The notes beneath the pieces were generated by a model. It searched no databases and was not told the DNA's origin. It saw only the letters and a program-made list of their open reading frames with translations. 39,333 bases of DNA from Alphaproteobacteria bacterium (GTDB lineage Bacteria; Pseudomonadota; Alphaproteobacteria; Bin95). The translations under genes and the position numbers were made by a program. The DNA is taken from assembly GCA_022826185.1 (NCBI GenBank), contig JAJDVH010000061.1:1-39333 (forward strand). Direction: 5' to 3'. Below are positions 32,872 through 39,333 of this stretch, piece after piece; position 1 is the stretch's first letter, and every line of letters begins with the position of its first letter.

Positions 32872-33702
32872 TTACACCCTTCGACAGAGTATCTCGATGG
32901 GCAGGGTGCGGCGCTCCTTTGCCGCGCGGCCCGTATTGGCCACCGCTTCGCGGGCGCGTTCGCCCAGCGCCAGCATGACGGCGCGGTGCGGCGGTTTTCC
33001 GCCAGCCTCGACGATGGCGCGCGAGCGGGCGGCGAAGTCGCGCGCTTCGCTGCTTGTGTCCCGCAGGCTCTCGATGCTGAAGCCCGAGGCTTCGAGGTCG
33101 GCGCGGGTCGTCTCCGGCGTTGCGAGGAAGCTCGACGAGGCGGTCGCCGCCCAGGGCAGCGGGTATTCCGGTTCTCCGCCCGGCCCTTGTGCGACCTCGG
33201 ACAGGCAGAGCCATGCGCCGGGCTTGAGCACGCGGTGGATTTCCCGGTAAAGCGCGCGTTTGTCGGCGATGTTCATGGAGACGTTCATGGAATAGGCGCC
33301 GTCGAAGGCCGCGTCCTCGAACGACATGGCCAGCGCATCGCCCTCGTCGAAGGACACGCCGTCTTCCAGCCCGAGCCGCGCCGTCAGCAGCCGCGCCACC
33401 TCGCAGAACTCCGCCGTCAGGTCGATCCCGCTGACCCGGCAGCCGAAGCGCCGGGCCATGTAGCGCGCCGGGCCGCCGAGGCCGCTGCCGATATCCAGGA
33501 TTCGGTCCTTCGCGGAGACCGGGAGGCGGTTCGCCATGTCCCCGGTCGCCTCCAGCCCGCGGCCGTGGAAATGGTCGTAGGGCGCAAGCTCCTCCAGGGT
33601 CGGTCGCGCAGGGTCGACCCCGTCCTTCCTGAGGTTCGCCTCCAGCCGCGCAAGCAGGCCGCCTTGCGAGTAATGGTCCGAAATATCGGCTGCCGCGTTC
33701 AT
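32872..33702 (-). CDS. Class I SAM-dependent methyltransferase
   Basis: 276 residues. Motif I is [15 protein letters not shown] (about 69-83), the ribose-binding acidic residue is Asp94 in [10 protein letters not shown], and [33 protein letters not shown] follows. This arrangement resembles the sarcosine/dimethylglycine and phosphoethanolamine N-methyltransferase group, but the acceptor cannot be assigned. The ATG at 33702 has GGGG upstream. It is divergent from the amidohydrolase gene (86 bp). Confidence 0.9.
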   Translation of the reverse strand: MNAAADISDHYSQGGLLARLEANLRKDGVDPARPTLEELAPYDHFHGRGLEATGDMANRLPVSAKDRILDIGSGLGGPARYMARRFGCRVSGIDLTAEFCEVARLLTARLGLEDGVSFDEGDALAMSFEDAAFDGAYSMNVSMNIADKRALYREIHRVLKPGAWLCLSEVAQGPGGEPEYPLPWAATASSSFLATPETTRADLEASGFSIESLRDTSSEARDFAARSRAIVEAGGKPPHRAVMLALGERAREAVANTGRAAKERRTLPIEILCRRV

Positions 33703-33788
33703 GGCCGGCCCCTTTCCCCTTGAAATGCCGGACGATAGCAGGCCCTCTGGCGCGTGTCCGGGACGGCGGAAACGGGGAGGCGGCAGCC

Positions 33789-34976
33789 ATGAAGGACGGA
33801 ACGACCCTGCTTGCGAATGTGCGGCTCGCCGACGGGAGCCGGGCGGATATCCGCATGGCCGGCGGCGCGATCGAAGAGGTCGGGCCCGGCCTCGACCCGG
33901 CAGGCGCGGAACGCCTGGACGGCGGCGGCCTGCTTGCGCTGCCGGGCATGATCGACGGGCATGTGCATCTCGACAAGACGCTGACCGGCCTGCCCTGGAT
34001 GCCGCATCCGGCCGGGCCGGACAGGGCGAGCCGCATCGCAACCGAGCGCGGCCTGCGCGCGGGCCTGCCGCCGCCGGCCGAGCGCGCGTCCAACCTCGTC
34101 CGCCAGGCCGTGGCCCTCGGCGCGACCGCGTTCCGCAGCCATGCCGACATCGGCCCCGATATCGGCGTCCGGCACGTCGAGGCGCTGCTGGAGGTCAAGG
34201 CCGCCTTCGCTGACGCCGCCGACCTCCAGATCGTCGCCTTTCCGCAATATGGCGTGCTCGCCGCGCCGGGCAGCTACGAGCTGATGGACGAGGCGCTGGC
34301 GATGGGCGCGGACCTTGTGGGCGGCATCGACCCGATAGGCCAGGACGGGGACCTGGACGGCCAGCTCGACCTGCTGTTCCGGCTGGCCGCGAAGCATGAC
34401 AAGGGCATCGATATCCACATCCACGATCCCGGCGAGGCGGGGCTGCGGGAAATCGGGGCCCTCGCCGAACGCACGAGCGCGGCCGGGCTGGAAGGCTGCG
34501 TCACCGTCAGCCACGGCTTCTGCCTCGGGGCCTGCCCGGACGATGTCTTCGAGCGCCTGGCCGCCGCCATGGCGGCGGCGGGCCTGCCGCTCGCCACCCA
34601 CGGAGGCGGGGCCTCGCCGCTGCCGCCGGTGAAGAAGCTGCGCGAGCGCGGCGTCGAGGTGTTCGTCGGCAATGACGATGTGCGCGATACATGGGGACCC
34701 TATGGCAACGGGGACCTGCTGATACGCGCCATGCTGCTGTCATGGCGCTCGGGCTTCCGCACCGACGGTGACCTCGCCATCGCCTTCGACTGCGCCGCGG
34801 CCGCCCCGCGCCGGGTATTCGGCCACGACGACCGGGGCATCGCCGCCGGCGCGCCCGCCGACCTGTTCACGGTCCACGCCGAAACGCTGGCGGAGGCGGT
34901 CGCCCAGCACCCGCCGCGCGGGCTGGTGTTCAAGGCCGGAAGGCTGGTGGCGCGCGACGGGTCGTATCTCGGTTGA
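33789..34976 (+). CDS. Amidohydrolase, cytosine-deaminase-like
   Basis: A 395-residue TIM-barrel hydrolase. Metal ligands are His58 and His60 ([10 protein letters not shown]), His212 (IDIHIHDPG), His242 (VSHGFCLG) and the aspartate in [16 protein letters not shown] (296-297). This last segment and the HLDK sequence are typical of CodA-type cytosine deaminases and related N-isopropylammelide or triazine amidohydrolases. It hydrolyses an amidine, amide or ring C-N bond; the substrate is unknown. The ATG at 33789 follows GGGGAGG; an open stretch back to 33720 overlaps the neighbouring methyltransferase start region. The stop codon lies in the tRNA promoter. Confidence 0.92.
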   Translation: MKDGTTLLANVRLADGSRADIRMAGGAIEEVGPGLDPAGAERLDGGGLLALPGMIDGHVHLDKTLTGLPWMPHPAGPDRASRIATERGLRAGLPPPAERASNLVRQAVALGATAFRSHADIGPDIGVRHVEALLEVKAAFADAADLQIVAFPQYGVLAAPGSYELMDEALAMGADLVGGIDPIGQDGDLDGQLDLLFRLAAKHDKGIDIHIHDPGEAGLREIGALAERTSAAGLEGCVTVSHGFCLGACPDDVFERLAAAMAAAGLPLATHGGGASPLPPVKKLRERGVEVFVGNDDVRDTWGPYGNGDLLIRAMLLSWRSGFRTDGDLAIAFDCAAAAPRRVFGHDDRGIAAGAPADLFTVHAETLAEAVAQHPPRGLVFKAGRLVARDGSYLG

Positions 34977-35000
34977 CAGCCGGGGCCGCGCATCTATGGT
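34973..35000 (+). promoter_or_regulatory. Promoter of tRNA-Arg
   Basis: A consensus TTGACA (34973-34978) and TATGGT (34995-35000) with a 16-bp spacer, ending 12 bp before the tRNA. The -35 box contains the amidohydrolase stop codon TGA. Confidence 0.7.
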
Positions 35001-35012
35001 CTCGGGCCACAA

Positions 35013-35088
35013 GCGCCCGTAGCTCAGTGGATAGAGCGTCTGCCTCCGGAGCAGAAGGTCGCACGTTCGAATCGTGCCGGGCGCGCCA
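35013..35088 (+). tRNA. tRNA-Arg (anticodon CCG)
   Basis: A 76-nt cloverleaf: acceptor stem GCGCCCG (35013-35019) pairs with CGGGCGC; D arm GCTC/GAGC; anticodon stem TCTGC/GCAGA with loop CTCCGGA (anticodon CCG, reading CGG); T arm GCACG/CGTGC with loop TTCGAAT; discriminator G; CCA encoded at 35086-35088. Confidence 0.97.
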
Positions 35089-35108
35089 GAGTTCCGGGCG
35101 CGTGCTCC

Positions 35109-36524
35109 ATGTCCCGATTTTCCATGCCGGCAATGACGCGCCGCGCGTTTCTCGCCTCGACCGGGGCCGGCCTTGCGCTTGCGCCTCTGGGCGGGGCCCG
35201 TGCGGCGGCAGCCTCGGAACTGCGTTTGCGCGCGGCGCCGGCATCCGTCCGGCTCGTGCCGGAGCCTTACGGCGAAACGCCGGTCTGGTGCTATGACGGC
35301 AGCGTACCGGGCCCTGAAATCCGGGTGCGCCAGGGGGACCGGCTGCGCGTCTTGCTCGACAACGGCCTCGACGAAGACACCACGGTCCACTGGCACGGGC
35401 TCCGGCTCCCCAACGCCATGGACGGCGTGCCGGAGGTGACGCAGCCGCCGGTGCCCCCCGGCGGGACCTTCGCCTACGAGTTCGACGCCGTGGATGCCGG
35501 GACCTTCTGGTACCACCCGCATTCCAACAGCGTCGAACAGGTCGCGCGCGGCCTTTACGGCGTGCTGGTCGTCGAGGAGCGCGAACCGGCGCTCCGGGTT
35601 GACCGGGACGTCACCTGGGTTCTGGACGACTGGCGGATGACTGAGGAAGCCGAGCTCGCCGGCGCCTTCGAGGCCCCGCACGACATGAGCCATGCCGGGC
35701 GCCTCGGCAATTGGGCCACCGTCAACGGCTCCAGTCCGGGAGAGTTCGCCGTGCGCGCGGGCGAGCGCATCCGGCTGCGCCTCGTCAACACCGCGAATGC
35801 GCGGGTCTTCGGCTTGCAGTTCGAGGGCCACCGTCCGCAGGTCGTGGCGCTCGACGGCCATCCGGTCGCGCCCCATGCGCCCGAGGGCGGCCAGGTCGTG
35901 CTCGGCCCCGGCATGCGCGCCGACATCGTGCTCGACATGGCTGCGGAGCCGGGAGCGAAGACGCCCGTGGTCGATGCCTTCTACCGCAACCGGGAATACC
36001 GCCTGCTCGACCTCGCCTATGCGGCCGAGCCGCTGCGCAGGGAGCCGCCCGGCTGGCCGCTCGCCCTGCCGCCCAACCCGTTGGCCGAACCGGAGGTCGA
36101 GGGCGCGGTCCGCCACGAGATGATGTTCACCGGCGGCGCGATGGGCGGGGCGATCATGGCCGAGATGGGCGGCAGCATGGGCCCGGTCGGACCGCGCTCC
36201 TTCTGGTTCGTCGACGGAGAAGCTCCCTCGGGAGACATTCCGGAGCCGATGCTGACGCTAAGGCGCGGCCGGAGCTGTGTGATCGCGATGACCAACGCCA
36301 CCGCCTGGCCCCACCCGATGCACCTGCACGGCCACGCCTTCCGCATCCTCACCCGCAACGGCAGGCCGACGGCGCACCGGGAATGGCGGGACACCGTGCT
36401 GATGGACCCGCGCGAGCGGGTGGAGATCGCTTTCGTTGCTGACAATCCCGGCGACTGGCTGTTTCATTGCCATGTCCTCGGGCACCAGGCGAGCGGTATG
36501 AAGAGCATGATCCGCGTGCTTTGA
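35109..36524 (+). CDS. Multicopper oxidase (Tat-exported)
   Basis: 471 residues. A twin-arginine signal TRRAFLASTGAGLALAP (10-26) ends near ARAAAA. The three cupredoxin domains carry the copper ligands: HWHG (His94, His96), WYHPHS (His136, His138), HPMHLHGH near the C-terminus, and HCHVLGHQASGM with Cys454, flanking His453/His455, His459 and the axial Met464. It is a periplasmic oxidase, as CueO or laccase-like enzymes that oxidise Cu(I) or phenols. Methionine-rich MMFTGGAMGGAIMAEMGGSMG may bind copper. It starts only 20 bp after the tRNA, so it may be read from the tRNA promoter or a promoter within it. Downstream genes follow closely. Confidence 0.94.
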   Translation: MSRFSMPAMTRRAFLASTGAGLALAPLGGARAAAASELRLRAAPASVRLVPEPYGETPVWCYDGSVPGPEIRVRQGDRLRVLLDNGLDEDTTVHWHGLRLPNAMDGVPEVTQPPVPPGGTFAYEFDAVDAGTFWYHPHSNSVEQVARGLYGVLVVEEREPALRVDRDVTWVLDDWRMTEEAELAGAFEAPHDMSHAGRLGNWATVNGSSPGEFAVRAGERIRLRLVNTANARVFGLQFEGHRPQVVALDGHPVAPHAPEGGQVVLGPGMRADIVLDMAAEPGAKTPVVDAFYRNREYRLLDLAYAAEPLRREPPGWPLALPPNPLAEPEVEGAVRHEMMFTGGAMGGAIMAEMGGSMGPVGPRSFWFVDGEAPSGDIPEPMLTLRRGRSCVIAMTNATAWPHPMHLHGHAFRILTRNGRPTAHREWRDTVLMDPRERVEIAFVADNPGDWLFHCHVLGHQASGMKSMIRVL

Positions 36525-36544
36525 GGCGGGCAGGGAGGAAGAAG

Positions 36545-37384
36545 ATGGGCGCAGCGCTGAGTGTCGATGTCGGGGCCTTCGAGCGGGACGGCTTCGGCGG
36601 TCCCTACTACGCCATGAGCGCAGAGGAGGCGCAGGATTACCGCCGCAAGTTCGAGGCTTACGAGGCCGAGCTCGGCCACCGTGTCACCGAGGGCGACCCC
36701 GAGACCCGCTACAAGACGCATGTGCTGATGCCGTTCGCGGCGGAACTGGCGCGCCATCCGCGCATCCTCGACGCGGTGGAAGCCCTGCTCGGCCCGGACA
36801 TCCTCTGCTGGACCAGCACCTGGTTCGTGAAGGACGCGCACACGGAAGCGCAGACGATCTGGCACCAGGACGCCACCTATTTCGGCCTGCGCCCCCACCG
36901 CCATGTCACCGCCTGGCTGGCCTTGAGCGAGGCGTCGGAAGAGGCGGGCTGCATGCGCTTCGTTCCCGGCACCAGCCGCGGCGGGCTGCTCCGCCATATC
37001 GCCAACGCGGCGCCCAACAGCATCAACAGCGCCGGCCAGCGCACCGAGGCCGATTTCCTGACGGAAGACGCGGTGCCGGTGCCGCTCTCGCCCGGCCAGT
37101 TCTCGATCCATCACACGCTCGCCGTCCATGCCTCCGGCCCCAACGAGGCCGACGACCGGCGCATCGGCATCGGCATTTCCTACATTCCGGCGAATGTCCG
37201 CCATATCGGCAGCATCCGCGTCCCGGCGACGCTGGTGCGGGGCGAGGACCGCTACGGCCATTTCGAGCTCGAGCCGGAACCGGAAGGCGCGCTGCAGTGG
37301 GACAGCTACTTCCGGCACCGCGCCGCCTACAGCGCCAGCTACGCCGAGCAGGTGGAGTGGCACGCGCAAGGGCGGTGGGAATAG
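36545..37384 (+). CDS. Phytanoyl-CoA dioxygenase (PhyH) family protein
   Basis: A 279-residue Fe(II)/2-oxoglutarate dioxygenase. Iron ligands are His107 and Asp109 (IWHQDATYFG) and His195 (HHTLAVHASGPN); Arg206 (RRIGIG) probably holds 2-oxoglutarate. Members hydroxylate acyl-CoAs, ectoine precursors or phosphonates; the substrate is unassigned. The ATG at 36545 has GGGAGG upstream. It shares one base with the next gene (TAGTG), so PhyH, SDR and the binding protein form one operon, possibly with the multicopper oxidase 20 bp before. Confidence 0.92.
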   Translation: MGAALSVDVGAFERDGFGGPYYAMSAEEAQDYRRKFEAYEAELGHRVTEGDPETRYKTHVLMPFAAELARHPRILDAVEALLGPDILCWTSTWFVKDAHTEAQTIWHQDATYFGLRPHRHVTAWLALSEASEEAGCMRFVPGTSRGGLLRHIANAAPNSINSAGQRTEADFLTEDAVPVPLSPGQFSIHHTLAVHASGPNEADDRRIGIGISYIPANVRHIGSIRVPATLVRGEDRYGHFELEPEPEGALQWDSYFRHRAAYSASYAEQVEWHAQGRWE

Positions 37385-38121
37385 TGGGCCGGCTCGCGGG
37401 CAGGGCCGCCATCGTCACGGGCGCGGCCGGGGGCATCGGCCACGCCATCGCCGCCGCCTTCCTGCGCGAGGGCGCGGAAGTCATCGTTGCGGACAAGGCC
37501 GCCGACATCGAGGAGCGCGCGCCGGAGGGCGCGGTCGCCATGCGCTGCGACGTGTCCCGTTCGGCCGATGCGGAAGCCGCAGCAGCTTTGGCGCAGGAGC
37601 GCTTCGGCAAGCTGCATGTGCTCGTCAACAATGCCGCCCTTTTCGTGCCTTACGGCAGCGTTGTGGATGTCGCGGAGGAAGACTGGACGCGCTCGCTCTC
37701 CGTCAACCTCACCGGGCCGTTCCTGATGAGCAAATACGCCGTTCCGCTGATCGCGGCGAGCGGCGGCGGCAGCATCGTCCATGTGGCCTCGCAACTGGGG
37801 CAGGTCGGCAAGCCGGGGCACTGCTGGTACAACGCCGCCAAGGGGGCGCTGATCCAGCTGGCGAAGGTCATGGCGATCGACCATGCGGGCGAGCGCATCC
37901 GCGTGAACAGCCTCTCGCCCGGCCCCATCGGCACGGCGCGCGTCCACGCCAAGCACGGGGGGCGGGAAGCGGCCGAGCGCGAAAACGGCGCGCTCACCAT
38001 GCTGGACCGCATGGGCCGGCCGGAGGAGATCGCCGAGGCGGCGCTGTTCCTCGCCAGCGAGGAGTCCAGCTACATGACCGGCGCCGACCTGCTGGTGGAC
38101 GGCGGCTACAACGCATGGTGA
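37384..38121 (+). CDS. SDR family oxidoreductase (glucose 1-dehydrogenase-like)
   Basis: A 245-residue short-chain dehydrogenase starting with GTG at 37384 (VGRLAGRAAIVTGAAGGIG). Cofactor motif TGAAGGIG, VNNAA, the active-site VASQ stretch with the catalytic YNAAK, and the end GADLLVDGGYNAW are canonical. VADKAADIE after the second strand suggests NAD. It probably oxidises or reduces the product of the PhyH reaction. It overlaps the next gene by 7 bp. Confidence 0.93.
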   Translation: MGRLAGRAAIVTGAAGGIGHAIAAAFLREGAEVIVADKAADIEERAPEGAVAMRCDVSRSADAEAAAALAQERFGKLHVLVNNAALFVPYGSVVDVAEEDWTRSLSVNLTGPFLMSKYAVPLIAASGGGSIVHVASQLGQVGKPGHCWYNAAKGALIQLAKVMAIDHAGERIRVNSLSPGPIGTARVHAKHGGREAAERENGALTMLDRMGRPEEIAEAALFLASEESSYMTGADLLVDGGYNAW

Positions 38122-39020
38122 AGCTGTTCGAGTCGCTCCGGGCGGTCTTCTATGCGCCCTTCTACCTGGCTCTGGAACTGGACGCTTACGGCAAGCGGGG
38201 GCTGGAGGTGGAATTCGGCCGGCCCGACAGCCCCGACGACGCGGCTTCGAGCCTGTTCGGCAGCGGCGCCGACGTCATCTGGGGCGGCCCGATGCGCATG
38301 ATGCAGTATCAGCAGCGGCACGGCGACGGGACCGTGGTGGCGTTCGCGGAGGCGGTGACGCGCGACCCGTTCTATGTCATCGGGCGGGAGCCCCGGCCGG
38401 ACTTCCGCTTCGCCGACCTCATGGAAACGCGCTTCGCCAGGGTTTCGGAAGTGCCCACACCCTGGCTCTGCCTTCAGGACGACATCCGCCGCGCCGGCTT
38501 CGACCCGGCCGCGCTGGATCGCGCGCCCGACCGCAGCATGGCGGAGAATGCCGGGGCGCTTCGCGAGGGCAGGGTGGATGCGATCCAGGTCTTCGAGCCG
38601 TTCGTCGAAGCGCTGCTGCATGAGGGCGCCGGCCACATCTGGTACGCCGCCGCCTCGCGGGGGCCGACCTCCTACACGACGCTCTACACCTCGCGGCAAT
38701 ATGCCGAGGCCAACCCGGACGCGCTCTCTGCCCTGGCAGGCGGGGTCAAGGAGGCGCTCGACTGGCTGCACGGCCACGATCCGGAGGCGCTGGCGGGCCG
38801 GCTGCAAGCCTATTTCCCGGACCTCGACCCGGCGCGACTCGCCGGCGCGCTCGCGCGCTACCGGGCCGGCGGCGTCTGGGGCCGCGACCCGGTGCTGCCG
38901 CTGGAAGGCTTCGTCCGGCTGAAAGGCGCGCTCATCTCCGGCGGCTTCATCGACCGCGACATCCCCTTCGAAGCCTGCGTGGACAACAGCCACGCCGAAC
39001 GCGCACGGGACCGCCGCTGA
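38115..39020 (+). CDS. NMT1/THI5-like (SsuA/ThiY-type) substrate-binding protein without signal peptide
   Basis: A 301-residue protein with the fold landmarks of the ABC-transporter binding-protein family: FYAPFYLALELDAYGKRGLEVEF, SSLFGSGADVIWGGPMRMMQY, FADLMETRFA, GRVDAIQVFEPFVEALLHEG and TTLYTSRQYAEANPDALSAL. The N-terminus MVKLFESLRAVFY has no signal peptide, and no ABC permease or ATPase gene follows. It may work in the cytosol, as Thi5-type or riboflavin-related relatives do, or pair with a distant transporter. The ATG at 38115 overlaps the SDR stop. Confidence 0.85.
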   Translation: MVKLFESLRAVFYAPFYLALELDAYGKRGLEVEFGRPDSPDDAASSLFGSGADVIWGGPMRMMQYQQRHGDGTVVAFAEAVTRDPFYVIGREPRPDFRFADLMETRFARVSEVPTPWLCLQDDIRRAGFDPAALDRAPDRSMAENAGALREGRVDAIQVFEPFVEALLHEGAGHIWYAAASRGPTSYTTLYTSRQYAEANPDALSALAGGVKEALDWLHGHDPEALAGRLQAYFPDLDPARLAGALARYRAGGVWGRDPVLPLEGFVRLKGALISGGFIDRDIPFEACVDNSHAERARDRR

Positions 39021-39205
39021 AGGCAGTGCAGGCCCGCGACTGCCGCCCCGGCCCGACGCCCGATCGCCCCTTCCGTCATGGGTTCCGGTCAACGACCGTG
39101 GGTATTGTAGCAGGGTGGTGCGTAATTCAAGCCTCATGTTGGGGGCGCTCGGTTTTCTCCCCTCCCGCTCGGCGGGAGGGGTCGGGGGAGGGCCTCTCGG
39201 CGGTA
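39021..39205. other. Short intergenic stretch before the IS element
   Basis: No gene is recognised. It holds a strong hairpin (39159-39181) followed by the G-rich TCGGGGGAGGGC. The end of the IS lies around 39200, but its exact boundary cannot be fixed without the other end. Confidence 0.5.
39159..39181. repeat. REP-like palindrome
   Basis: CCCCTCCCGC (39159-39168) pairs perfectly over 10 bp with GCGGGAGGGG (39172-39181) around the triloop TCG. No T-tract follows on either strand, so it is not an ordinary terminator. Hairpins of this kind followed by GGGGGAGGG are often repeated in GC-rich genomes. Confidence 0.55.
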
Positions 39206-39207
39206 CA

Positions 39208-39253
39208 GACCGGATAGATAGGTAACAGATTGGACCGGATAGATGGGTGACAG
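39208..39253. repeat. Twofold end repeat of the IS481-type element
   Basis: GACCGGATAGATAGGTAACAG (39208-39228, 21 bp) recurs as a close copy at 39233-39253 with three changes, a 25-bp period. Tandem copies of an ACCGGATAGAT(A/G)GGT motif next to the transposase start are typical of the ends of IS481-family elements and may be transposase binding sites. Confidence 0.6.
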
Positions 39254-39279
39254 GTTATGGGTAGGCCAGGAGGTGGCCG

Positions 39280-39333
39280 ATGCCTTGGAAGGAGACCTGT
39301 CTGATGGACGAGAAGATGTCGTTTGTTGCGGAT
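39280..39333 (+). CDS. IS481-family transposase, N-terminal fragment (partial)
   Basis: The first 18 codons read MPWKETCLMDEKMSFVAD, matching the usual IS481-family N-terminus (PWKE...MDEKMxFV), which precedes a helix-turn-helix and a DDE integrase domain. AGGAGG lies 8 bases upstream of the ATG. The gene is cut by the window end, so whether it is intact is unknown. Confidence 0.75.
   Translation, partial: MPWKETCLMDEKMSFVAD

Larger units (their letters stand above)
39206..39333 (+). mobile_element. IS481-family insertion sequence, left end (partial)
   Basis: The end repeats and the start of a transposase gene indicate an IS481-type element running out of the window. The left boundary is approximate. 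Confidence 0.65.

Noticed and set aside
35013-35088. tRNA-Sec (selC)
   Set aside because: The cloverleaf is 76 nt with a 7-bp acceptor stem, short variable loop and anticodon CCG, so it is an ordinary tRNA-Arg.

Overview
This is a GC-rich (roughly two-thirds G+C) bacterial chromosome segment, most probably from an alphaproteobacterium. The evidence is the gene blocks ispH-thrB-rnhA and aroQ-accB-accC-aat, an alphaproteobacterial-type MntR, a fused indolepyruvate:ferredoxin oxidoreductase, and the high density of SDR, enoyl-CoA hydratase, TauD and PhyH genes. Genes are tightly packed, with many 4-bp ATGA/GTGA/TTGA stop-start overlaps. No phage, CRISPR array or rRNA is visible; one IS481-type element begins at the right edge.

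Layout. (1) 1-3645: the end of a CoxE-like gene, yciB, a benzoate/anthranilate-type Rieske dioxygenase pair (beta, alpha) and a divergent luciferase-like flavin oxidoreductase. (2) 3650-6884: a long gene read through an in-frame TGA, which I interpret as a UGSC-family selenoprotein (Sec92, with a SECIS-like hairpin directly downstream), divergent from two nearly identical SDR genes. (3) 6878-10956: a VUT/queuosine-precursor transporter, an RraA-family protein, two enoyl-CoA hydratases, and a divergent persulfide dioxygenase-TusA pair. Two small arrays of a 10-bp TGTCATG repeat bracket the last four genes. (4) 11385-13924: an aromatic amino-acid decarboxylase divergent from a TauD-type dioxygenase. 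(5) 13899-22721: aat, accC, accB, aroQ, an SDR lacking the catalytic tyrosine, a fused indolepyruvate oxidoreductase, an EmrA-type periplasmic adaptor without its EmrB partner, and a MarR regulator preceded by two matching palindromes. (6) 22833-29849: a radical SAM protein, a peroxiredoxin, rnhA, thrB, ispH, a lipoprotein and an in-frame fusion of MntR with oligopeptidase B. (7) 29901-33702: polA, a small zinc-finger protein and a methyltransferase. (8) 33789-39020: a cytosine-deaminase-like amidohydrolase, tRNA-Arg(CCG), and then a tight run of multicopper oxidase, PhyH dioxygenase, SDR and a leaderless NMT1/THI5-like binding protein. (9) 39021-39333: a REP-like hairpin and the start of an IS481-family element.

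How the parts work together. accB/accC supply the biotin carboxylase half of acetyl-CoA carboxylase, and aroQ, thrB and ispH are housekeeping biosynthesis. Sulfur and redox functions recur: selenoprotein, persulfide dioxygenase, TusA, peroxiredoxin. Catabolic oxygenases paired with SDRs suggest degradation of several unidentified organic compounds. The two strongest observations are the selenoprotein, which a routine gene caller would split into two unrelated ORFs, and the MntR-oligopeptidase B fusion, in which every expected metal ligand and catalytic residue of both halves is present.
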